The notes: generated by a model not told the origin, from the sequence alone. Positions 40,235 to 50,168 are shown, counted from the stretch's first letter. The stretch is 64,000 nt of DNA from Candidatus Pelagibacter giovannonii (GCF_012276695.1 NZ_CP038852.1:992001-1056000), one strand, 5' to 3'. Program-made: numbers and translations.

Positions 40235-41023
40235 ATGACCGCAGAAAAAAAACACGATTATCATTTAGTAGACCCAAGTCCTTGGCCTATATACGTCTCA
40301 TTTTCATGTTTAGTTTTAGCAATAGGTTCGGTTTATTATCTTCATAGCGAAGTTTCTTGGGGAATGTATCTAGGTTTAGCATTACTACTTTATGGGACAT
40401 ATATGTGGTTTAGAGATGTTGTTATTGAAGCAGAACATCAAGGTCACCACACACCAGTGGTACAAATTCATCATAGATATGGAATGACATTATTTATTGC
40501 TTCAGAAGTTATGTTCTTCGTGGCTTGGTTTTGGGCATATTTTGATGCAAGTTTATTTCCATCTTTAGCAATTGGGGGAATATGGCCGCCCGAAGATATT
40601 GTAACCTTTGACCCATGGGATATTCCACTAATTAATACATTAATTTTACTTTTATCTGGAACGACAGTAACATGGTCTCACCATGCTTTACTTGAGGGTG
40701 ATAGAAAAAGTTTTATTCAAGGATTAGTTCTTACAGTAATACTTGGTTTCTCTTTTTCACTATTGCAAGTTTATGAATACCAGCATGCAACTTTTGATTT
40801 TGCAGGAAATATATATGGTTCAGTATTTTATATGGCAACAGGCTTTCACGGTTTCCATGTAATTATTGGTACCATATTTCTAGCAGTATGTTTAATGAGA
40901 GCAAGAAAGGGTCACTTTACCGAAGAACATCACTTTGGATTTGAGGCAGCTGCTTGGTACTGGCATTTTGTAGATGTTGTGTGGCTATTCTTATTTGCTG
41001 CCATTTACATTTGGGGAAGTTAA
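40235..41023 (+). CDS. coxC: Cytochrome c oxidase subunit III
   Basis: The 262-residue protein has seven membrane spans and the subunit III motifs HDYHLVDPSPWP, HHRYGMTLFIASEVMFFVAW, TVTWSHHALLEGDR and GFHGFHVIIG with WYWHFVDVVWLFLF near the end. It stabilises the oxidase catalytic core. It lies in order after ctaG. Spacing of 2 nt before and 10 nt after to the SURF1 gene keep it in the cox operon. Confidence 0.97.
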   Translation: MTAEKKHDYHLVDPSPWPIYVSFSCLVLAIGSVYYLHSEVSWGMYLGLALLLYGTYMWFRDVVIEAEHQGHHTPVVQIHHRYGMTLFIASEVMFFVAWFWAYFDASLFPSLAIGGIWPPEDIVTFDPWDIPLINTLILLLSGTTVTWSHHALLEGDRKSFIQGLVLTVILGFSFSLLQVYEYQHATFDFAGNIYGSVFYMATGFHGFHVIIGTIFLAVCLMRARKGHFTEEHHFGFEAAAWYWHFVDVVWLFLFAAIYIWGS

Positions 41024-41033
41024 TTTTTAGCCC

Positions 41034-41687
41034 TTGAGATATAAATTTTTATTTTCTATTTTTGTATTTTTTTTTATTTCTGTCTTTATTTCTCTTGGTA
41101 GCTGGCAGATTGTTAGGCTTAATTGGAAATTAGATCTAATCAACCAGATAGAAACTTCACTCAAAAATAATCCTGTTAATCTTACAACTTCCACTCAAAA
41201 AAACTATTTAAGAATTAAAACTAATGGATCAATTAATTTTGAAAAACAAATTTATCTATATAATTTGAATGAAAAAGGAAAACCAGGCTTTGAAGTAGTT
41301 AGTCCAATAAAAATCGGAAACAAAGATTATTTGCTAAATAGAGGTTGGGTACCATTTGATAAAAAAGATAATAAAATTCTTAATGTTTTCGATGAAAATA
41401 ATATAACTGGAATTTTAAAAAAACAAATAAAGCCCAATAGATTTAAGCCCAAAAATGATCTTTTAAATAATTATTGGTTTACACTTGATAGGGATGATAT
41501 TTTTAAATTCACAGGTAAAAAGTTTTCTCCATATGTAATTTATCTTTCTGGAAATAATGAATTACCAAAACCAAAATTGATTACTGCAAACATTTCAAAT
41601 AACCACAAAAAGTATGCAATGACTTGGTTTTCGTTAGCGATTTCAATTTTTTTACTATATTTATATTTTAGAAAAAAAAATTATTAA
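41034..41687 (+). CDS. SURF1-family cytochrome oxidase assembly protein
   Basis: The 217-residue protein starts at a TTG (no nearby ATG). It has the SURF1 plan: an N-terminal helix (FLFSIFVFFFISVFISLGSW), WQIVRLNWKL, the central GKPGFEVVSPI and LLNRGWVP motifs, and a C-terminal helix (YAMTWFSLAISIFLLYLYF). SURF1 helps heme a insertion into subunit I. It directly precedes thrC with no gap, and probably extends the cox transcript into amino acid and peroxide genes. Confidence 0.9.
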   Translation: MRYKFLFSIFVFFFISVFISLGSWQIVRLNWKLDLINQIETSLKNNPVNLTTSTQKNYLRIKTNGSINFEKQIYLYNLNEKGKPGFEVVSPIKIGNKDYLLNRGWVPFDKKDNKILNVFDENNITGILKKQIKPNRFKPKNDLLNNYWFTLDRDDIFKFTGKKFSPYVIYLSGNNELPKPKLITANISNNHKKYAMTWFSLAISIFLLYLYFRKKNY

Positions 41688-43064
41688 ATGAAATACATAA
41701 GCACCAGAAATAACTCAAAAGAATATAGCTTTGAACAGGTATTTATCAAAGGTCTTGCAGATGATGGAGGTTTGTTTGTTCCAAAAGAAGTTAAAAAATA
41801 CAGCACTAAAAAAATACATGCACTAAGTAAATTGAGTTATCAAAATTTAGCAAAAGAAATAATATACCCATTTATAGGTGATTTTATGACAGTAAATGAG
41901 CTGTCAGATATCGTTGATAAATCATATTCTGTATTCAGAAAAGATAACGTCATAGATTTAATTAAATTAGGTGATACTTTTATTTTAGAGCTGTTTCATG
42001 GTCCAACGCTAGCCTTTAAAGATATAGCAATGCAATTACTAGGAAACTTCTATGAGCATTACTTAAAAAAAAATAACAAAGATATAAATGTTGTAGTTGC
42101 AACATCTGGAGATACCGGTGCTGCTGCAATCGATGCAATCAAGGGAAAAAAGAATATGAATATATTTGTTCTTCACCCTCATGAAAAAGTTTCACTCGTT
42201 CAAAGAAAACTAATGTCGACAGTCAAAGAAAAGAATGTATTTAATATAGCAATTGAAGGTAACTTTGATGATTGTCAAAATTTAGTTAAGTCAATGTTTG
42301 CAGATAAGGAATTTTCTAATTCAATTAATATGTCTGGAGTAAATTCAATAAACTGGGCAAGAATTATTGCACAAACTGTATATTATTTTTATACATACTT
42401 CCAAGTACATGACAAAAGTCCTATTAATTTTTCAGTACCGACAGGAAATTTTGGAGATGTCTATGCTGGCTATCTATCAAAAAAAATGGGTTTACCAATA
42501 AACAAATTTATAGTTGCAACTAATAAAAATGATATTTTGCATAGAGCAATCTCTAATGGAAATTATGAAGCAGAAAGTGTGTCTCAAACAAACACACCAA
42601 GTATGGATATTCAAATTGCTAGTAATTTTGAAAGATTAATTTATGATTTAAACAACTGTGATGATAACGAAACTAAAAAAATCATGCATGGAATTAAAGA
42701 GAATGGTAAATATACTATTCCAAGAGATAAAATAGCAAAAATAAATAAAGATTTTTTATCAGCAAGTATGAGTGAGAAGGAAATTTTAGATACTATTAAA
42801 GAAGTCCAAGCTAAATATGATACTATTCTGGATCCACATACTGCAATAGGGTTTGGATCTTTAGATAAAGTAAATTTAGAAGGTAATAATATTGTTCTAG
42901 CAACCGCACATCCCTGCAAGTTCCCTGAGGCTATAGATAAATCAATTGGGATCAAACCTGATTTACCTGGTGAACTAAGGTATATTATGGATGAAAAAGA
43001 AAACTATGATATTATATCTAATAATCTAAGTAAAACTCAACAATACATTAAGGAAAAAATATAA
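41688..43064 (+). CDS. thrC: Threonine synthase
   Basis: The 458-residue protein begins MKYISTRNNSKEYSFEQVFIKGLADDGGLFVP-like sequence (first 20 residues MKYISTRNNSKEYSFEQVFI), has the PLP lysine in HGPTLAFKDIAMQLLG and VATSGDTGAAAI for phosphate binding, as in the proteobacterial type of ThrC. It converts phosphohomoserine to threonine. The homoserine kinase gene thrB lies 0.9 kb downstream but on the opposite strand. It starts exactly at the base after the SURF1 stop, so it is likely read from the cox transcript. Confidence 0.95.
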   Translation: MKYISTRNNSKEYSFEQVFIKGLADDGGLFVPKEVKKYSTKKIHALSKLSYQNLAKEIIYPFIGDFMTVNELSDIVDKSYSVFRKDNVIDLIKLGDTFILELFHGPTLAFKDIAMQLLGNFYEHYLKKNNKDINVVVATSGDTGAAAIDAIKGKKNMNIFVLHPHEKVSLVQRKLMSTVKEKNVFNIAIEGNFDDCQNLVKSMFADKEFSNSINMSGVNSINWARIIAQTVYYFYTYFQVHDKSPINFSVPTGNFGDVYAGYLSKKMGLPINKFIVATNKNDILHRAISNGNYEAESVSQTNTPSMDIQIASNFERLIYDLNNCDDNETKKIMHGIKENGKYTIPRDKIAKINKDFLSASMSEKEILDTIKEVQAKYDTILDPHTAIGFGSLDKVNLEGNNIVLATAHPCKFPEAIDKSIGIKPDLPGELRYIMDEKENYDIISNNLSKTQQYIKEKI

Positions 43065-43549
43065 TGAAATTAAAAGAAAATGAAACAATACCTAATTCTG
43101 AACTTTTTATAATGGAAGATGGAGATCCAATTAAGAAAAGTACTTTTGAGTTTTTTAAAGATAAGAAGATAGTTTTATTTGGTTTACCTGGTGCTTACAC
43201 ATCAGTTTGTTCAGCTAAACATTTACCTGGATACGTTGATAGTCATGATAAATACAAAGTAAAAGGTGTAGATTTAATAGCCTGCATTTCAGTAAATGAT
43301 CCATTTGTAATGGAGGCTTGGGGTAAAAGCCATAATGTTAAAGATAAAATTTTGATGATGGCAGATCCATTTTTAAGTTTTACGAAAGCAATAGGTGCTG
43401 ATGTAGATAAGAGTGCTAGAGGCTTAGGTATAAGATCAAATAGATACACAATGTTAATAGACAATCTAAAAGTAATTAAATTACAAGAAGAAGAAAATAC
43501 TGGTGCGTGTGAAATTTCGGCAGCCCAAAACTTTTTAGATTTAGTTTAA
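43064..43549 (+). CDS. Peroxiredoxin (Prx5-like)
   Basis: The 161-residue protein is an AhpC/TSA-type redoxin of the Prx5 group: FGLPGAYTSVCSAKHLPGYV carries the peroxidatic Cys (in PGAYTSVCS, with the T..C pattern), followed by IACISVNDPFVMEAWGKSH and MADPFLSFTKAIGAD. It reduces hydrogen peroxide and alkyl hydroperoxides using glutathione or thioredoxin. It overlaps the thrC stop by one nucleotide. Its stop overlaps the convergent rnhA gene by 9 nt. Confidence 0.92.
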   Translation: MKLKENETIPNSELFIMEDGDPIKKSTFEFFKDKKIVLFGLPGAYTSVCSAKHLPGYVDSHDKYKVKGVDLIACISVNDPFVMEAWGKSHNVKDKILMMADPFLSFTKAIGADVDKSARGLGIRSNRYTMLIDNLKVIKLQEEENTGACEISAAQNFLDLV

Positions 43550-43966
43550 TTCAGCAGCTTGCTTAGCTAATAAATCAACCTCTTCATTAAGAATATTCCC
43601 AGCATGAGCCTTAACCCATATCCATTTAATTTCATGAGATTTATTTAATTCATATAGCTGCATCCAAAGCTCTTTGTTTTTTACTGGTTCTTTTTTAGAG
43701 GTTAACCAATTGTTTTTAATCCATTTATGCACCCAATCAGTAATCCCTAGCTTCACATATTGTGAGTCTGTATAAATTTCAATAGGTTGTGGCTCTTTTA
43801 TTTCTTGAAGTGCTTTTATTGGAGCCATTAACTCCATTTTATTGTTAGTTGTATCTTTAACATTTCCACTAATTTTTTTTATTTCATCATTAATATTGAT
43901 GATTGCAGCCCAACCTCCATTCCCAGGATTTTTTAAACAAGAACCATCAGTATAAATTTTTATCAT
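43541..43966 (-). CDS. rnhA: Ribonuclease HI
   Basis: The 141-residue protein has the acidic active site of RNase H1: KIYTDGSCLKNPGNGGWAA (Asp near residue 6), NNKMELMAPIKAL (Glu), IYTDSQYV (Asp) and the last acidic residue in LNEEVDLLAKQ. It degrades RNA in RNA:DNA hybrids. It is the last gene of the long minus-strand run and overlaps thrB by one nucleotide. A second RNase H (rnhB) is also in this window. Confidence 0.95.
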   Translation of the reverse strand: MIKIYTDGSCLKNPGNGGWAAIININDEIKKISGNVKDTTNNKMELMAPIKALQEIKEPQPIEIYTDSQYVKLGITDWVHKWIKNNWLTSKKEPVKNKELWMQLYELNKSHEIKWIWVKAHAGNILNEEVDLLAKQAAELN

Positions 43967-44934
43967 TATTTATAATAATCTTTGTAGTTATTCAGATTGT
44001 TATGGATAATTAGTTTTTGAAAATATTCGTTAGGTTCTTTGATCTGAATTAGTGCAGTTTTAGGAGTGTTATAATAATCATAAATTCTGGTTAGTAGGTA
44101 TCTTAAAGCTGCACCTCTACATAATATATTTAATGAGTCTTTCTCTTTTTTTGAAATAGCTCTTATAGTTTCATATCCATTAATTAAGTGTTTAATTTTT
44201 TTATTATTCATTACAAAAGAATTTCTTTTTTTATCAAAACATAAAGCATTTATACAAATTGCAATCTCATACATAAGAAAATCGTTGCTTGAAAAATAAA
44301 AATCAATAAATCCAGAAAAACTATTTTTATTAAAGAAAATATTATCTATAAATAAATCTCCATGAATAATTCCACTTGGTAATTTTTTTGGCCATTGATT
44401 TTTAATATCTCTTAAACATACATTAAGAACTGGTTTTAGTTTTGGAGCTATTTTATTTGATGTAAATCTTATACTTTTTAATAAACCATTTAATTTACTA
44501 ATAGACATAGAGTTTTGTCTATATAGCTTTATTTTAGTTCCAGCCTTGTGGAATTTTGCAATGTTTTTTCCAATATCAAAACAATTTTTATAATTAAGTG
44601 TAGTCTTATCTTTCCCTTTTAAAAAACTCACTATACTTGCAGGTTTATTTTGAATTTTACTTAAGTGCTTACCACCACTATTCCTTAATGGTTTTGGACA
44701 AATAATTTTTTTTTGATTAAGTTGTTCCATTAAGTTCATAAAGAAAGGTAAATCTTTTTTCTGAACTCTTTTTTCAAAAATTGTTAAAATAAATCTTTTT
44801 TTATTTGTTTTTAATAAGTAGTTTGTATTTTCTATTCCTTTTTTAATTCCTTCAGATTTGATTATTTTTCCTAAGTTATAATCTCTACTTAGTGATAGAA
44901 GGTCTTTACTGTTTATTCTAGTATATACAGCCAT
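43966..44934 (-). CDS. thrB: Homoserine kinase (ThrB, aminoglycoside phosphotransferase fold)
   Basis: The 322-residue protein belongs to the APH-fold type II homoserine kinases common in alphaproteobacteria, rather than the GHMP type of enteric bacteria. It starts MAVYTRINSKDLLSLSRDY, and carries the catalytic loop SGIIHGDLFIDNIFF and the metal-binding FSGFIDFYFSSNDFLMYEIAI. It phosphorylates homoserine for threonine synthesis. It abuts ispH with no gap and overlaps rnhA by 1 nt. Confidence 0.9.
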   Translation of the reverse strand: MAVYTRINSKDLLSLSRDYNLGKIIKSEGIKKGIENTNYLLKTNKKRFILTIFEKRVQKKDLPFFMNLMEQLNQKKIICPKPLRNSGGKHLSKIQNKPASIVSFLKGKDKTTLNYKNCFDIGKNIAKFHKAGTKIKLYRQNSMSISKLNGLLKSIRFTSNKIAPKLKPVLNVCLRDIKNQWPKKLPSGIIHGDLFIDNIFFNKNSFSGFIDFYFSSNDFLMYEIAICINALCFDKKRNSFVMNNKKIKHLINGYETIRAISKKEKDSLNILCRGAALRYLLTRIYDYYNTPKTALIQIKEPNEYFQKLIIHNNLNNYKDYYK

Positions 44935-45879
44935 CTAATTTAATTTTGCAGGAACTTTAAAGACTATATTTTCTTTGATAATTTCAACTTCCTCAATTTT
45001 TATTTTAAACTTTACTTTTAATCTATTAATGAAATCTTCAACTAAAACCTCAGGTGCTGATGCGCCAGATGAAACACCAATTGTTTTACAATTTTGTATT
45101 TTTTCAAAAGGAATTACACTCTCGGAATGAATTAGTTCAGCATGTCGGCACCCAGTTTGTTCTGCTACCTCAACTAAACGAACTGAATTTGAGGAATTTC
45201 TACTTCCTAAAACAAAAAACATATCACACTGTTTGGCAATGTTTTTAACAGCTGATTGCCGATTGGTAGTTGCATAGCAAATATCCTCTTTAAATGGTTC
45301 TTTAATCTGTGGAAATTTTTTTTTAAGAGCTTTTATTATATTTTTAGTGTCATCAACAGACAGAGTTGTTTGAGTAACATATGCAATTTTTTTATTATTA
45401 TCTAATTCATATAATTCAACATCATGTTCATCTTGAATTAAATCAATTGTATCTCGTGGTAACTGGCCCATAGTACCAATAACTTCTGGATGATTGTTAT
45501 GTCCTATAAGAATAATATGATAACCAGCTTTGTGAAGGTTTTCTGCTTCTCTATGAACTTTTGAGACCAGAGGACAGGTAGCATCTATATATTCCATGTT
45601 ATAGCTATTAGCTTCTATTGGAACTGATTTTGGTACACCATGTGCAGAAAAAATTACTGGTCTAGTCTTATCTTTAATCTCCTCTAACTCTTCAACAAAA
45701 ATTGCACCTATTGCCTTAAGATTATCCACTACATGTTTATTGTGAACTATTTCATGTCGTACATAAACTGGTGCACCATATTTTTTTATACTTTGTTTAA
45801 CTATTTCTATTGCTCTTTCTACTCCAGCACAAAAACCTCTTGGAGCAGATAACAATAATTTAATTTCTTTATTTTTCAT
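44935..45879 (-). CDS. ispH: HMB-PP reductase IspH (LytB)
   Basis: The 314-residue protein has the three cluster cysteines in APRGFCAGVERAIE, DATCPLVSKVH and DICYATTNRQ, as well as HGVPKSVPIEA and SSGASAPEVLVE. It carries out the last step of the MEP isoprenoid pathway, giving IPP and DMAPP, the precursors for carotenoid and retinal. It overlaps the 3' end of blh by 11 nt, so it is translationally tied to the retinal genes. That places supply of precursor and its use under one transcript. Confidence 0.95.
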   Translation of the reverse strand: MKNKEIKLLLSAPRGFCAGVERAIEIVKQSIKKYGAPVYVRHEIVHNKHVVDNLKAIGAIFVEELEEIKDKTRPVIFSAHGVPKSVPIEANSYNMEYIDATCPLVSKVHREAENLHKAGYHIILIGHNNHPEVIGTMGQLPRDTIDLIQDEHDVELYELDNNKKIAYVTQTTLSVDDTKNIIKALKKKFPQIKEPFKEDICYATTNRQSAVKNIAKQCDMFFVLGSRNSSNSVRLVEVAEQTGCRHAELIHSESVIPFEKIQNCKTIGVSSGASAPEVLVEDFINRLKVKFKIKIEEVEIIKENIVFKVPAKLN

Positions 45880-46804
45880 TTTTTTCTAAAAGATACTCAA
45901 GCAATATATGGGGAAAGGTTAAAGACGCCAAACCAATAAATATAACTTTTAATATTGCATCATTTAATTGATAGAAATTAGATAGAAAATATAAGCTTAA
46001 AACATATAAAATAGCAGTTAAAACAGTAAGCGGCATAGCTTTTTTTATAAAAGTGATAGCACCAATTTTAAAACTATTTTTATCAAGTTCTGTTATTAGT
46101 GAAATTGAATGTCTGAAGGAATGTAGGAAGCAAAAGTATACTGTAAAGGCTACTAGCGGAGTTAAAAAATAATTCAGAACAATAATTGAAAAAAAATCTA
46201 AAAATATCAAAATATTAACAATTTTAAAATCTTTCAAAAAGTAATAAATACTTGATAGTAAAGAAATAGATAAAGCAAAAATTAATATACTTTTATCTTC
46301 AATAAAGTTTAAGAATAAATAAAACTTTTCATTTTCTATTAAAAGTAGTTTAAAAATATTAATTGTTTCAACAAAGTGAAATATTAATGGTGCAATGATA
46401 ATTAGAGACCCTTTTAAGAAATAAAAAATTAGATTTAATATATTTTTATTATTTATCAAAAATTCTGTATCTTCTTTGCCAAAATGATACGAGGCAACAA
46501 CTAAAAATAAAATAAGAGACACAGTTGGAAAAAATAACCAAAATATAATGATACCAATCCCTATGAGAGAATATATAATATAAAAAAGATAAGATCTTTT
46601 TATATTATATAATTGGCTAAGTTTTTTACCTTTTTGATTATCTAATGCACCATGAGAAATTCCAATTGAAAGAATAAGAAATAAACATATCACTGGAGAG
46701 ATAATTAAGTTTTCAAATTGATTAACAATCAAGACAACAAAACATGAAAAAAGAAAAAAAATAATTGAATGATAGAAATTAATTTTATTTATCAGACTAT
46801 GCAT
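45869..46804 (-). CDS. blh: Beta-carotene 15,15'-dioxygenase, Brp/Blh family
   Basis: The 311-residue protein is an integral membrane protein with about eight hydrophobic helices. It carries the Brp/Blh diagnostic GISHGALDNQKG near residue 52, VASYHFGKED, and late-helix LHSFRHSIS and HILLEYLLE, supplying the His ligands for iron. It splits beta-carotene into two retinal molecules, the chromophore of rhodopsins. It follows crtY by 1 nt. A rhodopsin gene itself is not in the window. Confidence 0.9.
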   Translation of the reverse strand: MHSLINKINFYHSIIFFLFSCFVVLIVNQFENLIISPVICLFLILSIGISHGALDNQKGKKLSQLYNIKRSYLFYIIYSLIGIGIIIFWLFFPTVSLILFLVVASYHFGKEDTEFLINNKNILNLIFYFLKGSLIIIAPLIFHFVETINIFKLLLIENEKFYLFLNFIEDKSILIFALSISLLSSIYYFLKDFKIVNILIFLDFFSIIVLNYFLTPLVAFTVYFCFLHSFRHSISLITELDKNSFKIGAITFIKKAMPLTVLTAILYVLSLYFLSNFYQLNDAILKVIFIGLASLTFPHILLEYLLEKNEK

Positions 46805-46805
46805 T

Positions 46806-47873
46806 TTATTTTAAAAGTGCTTTAATAAATAACCATTTAGGCATTTTAAGAATTATTAATAAGTCTTGAAAAATATTACTTTTATTTGAAAGAAATTTAA
46901 TTACAGTTTTAGGGGAGTTATCAAACATTTTAAAAAATATATTTGGCATTTGGTTGGTGTGATTAGTTAAAACTCTTAAAAATATTTTATCTAGAAATTG
47001 ATATTTTTTTTTAATTCCATATTTTTTTATTTTATCAATATTATCAATGTTTTTCCTTATATATCTGCTGTGGTCTTGAATATTCAAAAAAGTATATCCA
47101 GTGCTTAATCTAGTCATATGTCCTGCGGTACCTATATTTATTTTATTTTTTTCATTAACATTTGATGGATAAAATAGTGGTATGGCACCATTTTCTTTAT
47201 AATTAATTTTGTAATTTTTAATATTTAGATGATTTTCAATATAATTCTTTAATTGTTCGTCATAATCTTTTTCCAAATCATTATTCATTTTAGATAACCA
47301 AGTAGTCTCAACTAAAGCCTTATTTTTACTATAAGGCAGCGTATAAAAGAAATGAACACTGTCATATTGCTGACAATCAAAGTCCATTAAATTCATCATC
47401 TTTTCATCAAAAAAATCTTTAGTAGTCTCGATCTCAATACCCTTGAAATGTTGCCAAAGCTGGTTTTCTTCAGACTCTATTGATGGAACACTATTGAAAA
47501 CAAGGGAGTTATTTAAGTTTACCTCATTAATATCTTTATAAAATTTGATATTCAGATTTTGCTTTAGTATGGAGTTTATCTTTTTATAGAATAGCCCACT
47601 ATCAATAGATTGATAAGGTAGCTCATTACACTCTAAAAATTTAATTTTATTAGGTATATTTATAGAAAAATTATCCCAACTTTTTTTTACACAATCTTCA
47701 AAATTATGATTTATTGTTTTCCAGAAAGACCAAGTTTTATCTCTTTTATATTCTAATCTAGGCTCAATAATTGCTAATGTTTTATCTTTAAGTTTATTAT
47801 GAGTTTCCAATTCGTATGCCAAAGATAGGCCAGCACAACCACCACCAATAATTATATAGTCAAATTCTCTCAT
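46806..47873 (-). CDS. crtY: Lycopene beta-cyclase CrtY
   Basis: The 355-residue flavoprotein starts with the FAD-binding IIIGGGCAGLSLAYELETH. Further CrtY features are RDKTWSFW, and the late GTAGHMTRLSTGYTFLNIQ and ALVETTWLS blocks. It closes both ends of lycopene to beta-carotene, the substrate of Blh. It overlaps crtB by 14 nt, and blh follows by 1 nt, so all are translated together. Length is typical for CrtY-type cyclases (about 380). Confidence 0.9.
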   Translation of the reverse strand: MREFDYIIIGGGCAGLSLAYELETHNKLKDKTLAIIEPRLEYKRDKTWSFWKTINHNFEDCVKKSWDNFSINIPNKIKFLECNELPYQSIDSGLFYKKINSILKQNLNIKFYKDINEVNLNNSLVFNSVPSIESEENQLWQHFKGIEIETTKDFFDEKMMNLMDFDCQQYDSVHFFYTLPYSKNKALVETTWLSKMNNDLEKDYDEQLKNYIENHLNIKNYKINYKENGAIPLFYPSNVNEKNKINIGTAGHMTRLSTGYTFLNIQDHSRYIRKNIDNIDKIKKYGIKKKYQFLDKIFLRVLTNHTNQMPNIFFKMFDNSPKTVIKFLSNKSNIFQDLLIILKMPKWLFIKALLK

Positions 47874-48711
47874 TTAGATCTATTTCTTCATTAATTAAAA
47901 GGTGTTCATTATTCATATAGCTACTTTTTTGTTTTGTTAAAAAAAGTGTTACTAAATCAAATATAGAAAAAATGGTCTCATAAACTTTTGTAATACTATT
48001 TATATAAATCTTACCAGCTTTATTGTAATTCTCCATATTCCCTGTTTTTAAAATCCTATCACCTATTTTTTTGTAAACTCTTCTTGCTACAAGTATTGCA
48101 AATCTAAATTTAAAAGGTATTTCCTTTATTGCTACAAATGAACTTTTATAGAATATATCAGCTAAAGCCAATGTATCTCTTATTGTATCAAAATTATTCT
48201 TAATATAAAATCTATTAATCTTTGAGTCCTCCACAACATCTCTAGATATATTTGTTAGTTGCATTGCAATTCCTAAATCTATGGCAGCTTTCATTGAATT
48301 ATCATCTTTAACATCTAAAATTTTTGCCATCATCAGACCTACTGTACCAGCAACTCTATAAGAATAAATTAACAAATCTTTTTTATTATTTAATTGAACT
48401 TTTTTATTTAAATCTGATTCAACGCCATCAAATAAGTCCTCAACAATTTTTATTGAAATTAAATGACGATCCATGAGATCCCACATATTCTTAATTATTA
48501 TATTATTGAAGTTTTTATTAAAAAAATCATTCTTGAAAATTAATAGATTTTTTTTTTTACTATCTAGTTCACCATCGTCGTCTGCAATATTATCTACAGT
48601 TCTACAAAAATCATATAAAGATGAACATTTTTGATAGGTTTTTTGAGGTAAAAAGAAACCAGCCCAATTAAATGACTTTGCATAAATAGACAGATAGTTT
48701 TTGTTAGACAT
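47860..48711 (-). CDS. crtB: Phytoene synthase CrtB
   Basis: The 283-residue protein has the trans-isoprenyl diphosphate synthase motifs for a head-to-head condensation: FCRTVDNIADDDGELDSKK (first aspartate-rich) and ISRDVVEDSKINRFYI (second). YSYRVAGTVGLMMAKIL lies between. It condenses two geranylgeranyl diphosphates to phytoene. It starts at the crtI stop (1-nt overlap). The GGPP synthase gene (crtE) is not visible in this window. Confidence 0.92.
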   Translation of the reverse strand: MSNKNYLSIYAKSFNWAGFFLPQKTYQKCSSLYDFCRTVDNIADDDGELDSKKKNLLIFKNDFFNKNFNNIIIKNMWDLMDRHLISIKIVEDLFDGVESDLNKKVQLNNKKDLLIYSYRVAGTVGLMMAKILDVKDDNSMKAAIDLGIAMQLTNISRDVVEDSKINRFYIKNNFDTIRDTLALADIFYKSSFVAIKEIPFKFRFAILVARRVYKKIGDRILKTGNMENYNKAGKIYINSITKVYETIFSIFDLVTLFLTKQKSSYMNNEHLLINEEIDLNERI

Positions 48712-50168
48712 TATATAATCTTATCTAGAACTTTTGCAGAGGATAGCACACCAGGAACACCTGCGCCAGGATGTGTTCCTGCCCCAACAAAATACAAACC
48801 ATCATAAATTTCTGATTTATTATGAAATCTAAAATATGCAGACTGTGTAAATTTAGGCTGTATCGAAAAACCTGATCCAAATTTTGTATTTAATTCATTC
48901 TCAAAATAATCTGGTGTTAAATAGAAATCTTCAATAATATTTTCTCTTAGATTAGGAAGTAATGCTTTTTCCATTTTATCTATTACTAAATTCCTCATTT
49001 TTTCACCCTCAATTTTCCAATCAATGTTTGATTGATTATTTGGGACAGGCACAAGAACATAAAAACAATCATTTCCTTCAGGTGCCATTGATTTATCTGT
49101 AGCTGATGGTCTGTGAAGGTAATAGCTTATGTCATCATTTAATTTCTTATTATCAAAAATATCACTCAGGTGCTCTTTATATTTATCACCAAATTTGATT
49201 GTGTGATGTTCAACATCTGGGTATTTTTTTTTTGTTCCAAAATAGTAAACAAACAGACCCATAGAATACTGCATTCGATTCTGCTTCCATTTAAAAAGAG
49301 AACTTGTTTTATTTAAGTTTAGAAGCTTTTCATATACAGCAGGAGGATCAGCATTACATATTACATTATTTGAAAGTATTTCTTTTTGATTATCTAATTT
49401 TACTCCACTAATTTTTCCATTGTTTGAAATTATTTCAGTTACTTCATGTCCTTTGATTAATTCAATTTCTTGTTCAATCATTAATTTTTCTAAGCCATTG
49501 ATTATATTTCCAGTTCCTCCCATTGAGTAATGTATGCCCCACTTTTTTTCAAGATATAGAATTAATCCGTATATTGATGTTGTTGTAAAGGGGTTTCCAC
49601 CAACCAATAAAGGATGCATACTTAGCATACGTCTTAATTTCTCATTTTTTATGTATGAAGAAACTAATGAATAAACTGATTTATAGCTTTTAAGTTTTAG
49701 TAAAGAAGGCAATTGTTTCATCATCACAAGTGGTTTATCAAATGGAACATCAGCTAGTTCTGTGAAGCCTTTATCAAATATCTTTTTTGTGAATTTTACA
49801 AGCTGCTCATAACCTTTAACATCCTCTTTATTTATTTTTTCAATTTGCTTTTTCATTTGATCTTCATCACCAGAATAATCAAATACACCTCCATCTTCAT
49901 AAATAAATCTATACCAAGTTTTCAAAGGAGTAAGTTTTATGTAATCTTGAGATTTTTTATTAAATAAAGTGAAAAGTTCTTCAATTAGATATGGTGCAGT
50001 AATTACTGTTGGTCCAGCATCAAAAGTAAAACCATTTTTTTTAAACACTCTAGCTCTACCACCTAAGTCAGGGTGTTTTTCAATTAAAGTTACTTTATGA
50101 TTTTTGGCCCTTAATCTTAGTGCTGCGGCTATACCACCAAATCCAGAACCAATGACAATAGATTTCAT
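48711..50168 (-). CDS. crtI: Phytoene desaturase CrtI
   Basis: The 485-residue protein begins with the dinucleotide-binding loop VIGSGFGGIAAALRLRAK and GGRARVFKKNGFTFDAGPTVI, typical of CrtI-type desaturases, and ends with LYFVGAGTHPGAGVPGVLSSA. It introduces the double bonds that convert phytoene to lycopene. It is the first carotenoid gene after atpF, separated by 39 nt. A weak TATAAA-like stretch sits in this gap, but I see no strong independent promoter or terminator. Confidence 0.95.
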   Translation of the reverse strand: MKSIVIGSGFGGIAAALRLRAKNHKVTLIEKHPDLGGRARVFKKNGFTFDAGPTVITAPYLIEELFTLFNKKSQDYIKLTPLKTWYRFIYEDGGVFDYSGDEDQMKKQIEKINKEDVKGYEQLVKFTKKIFDKGFTELADVPFDKPLVMMKQLPSLLKLKSYKSVYSLVSSYIKNEKLRRMLSMHPLLVGGNPFTTTSIYGLILYLEKKWGIHYSMGGTGNIINGLEKLMIEQEIELIKGHEVTEIISNNGKISGVKLDNQKEILSNNVICNADPPAVYEKLLNLNKTSSLFKWKQNRMQYSMGLFVYYFGTKKKYPDVEHHTIKFGDKYKEHLSDIFDNKKLNDDISYYLHRPSATDKSMAPEGNDCFYVLVPVPNNQSNIDWKIEGEKMRNLVIDKMEKALLPNLRENIIEDFYLTPDYFENELNTKFGSGFSIQPKFTQSAYFRFHNKSEIYDGLYFVGAGTHPGAGVPGVLSSAKVLDKII

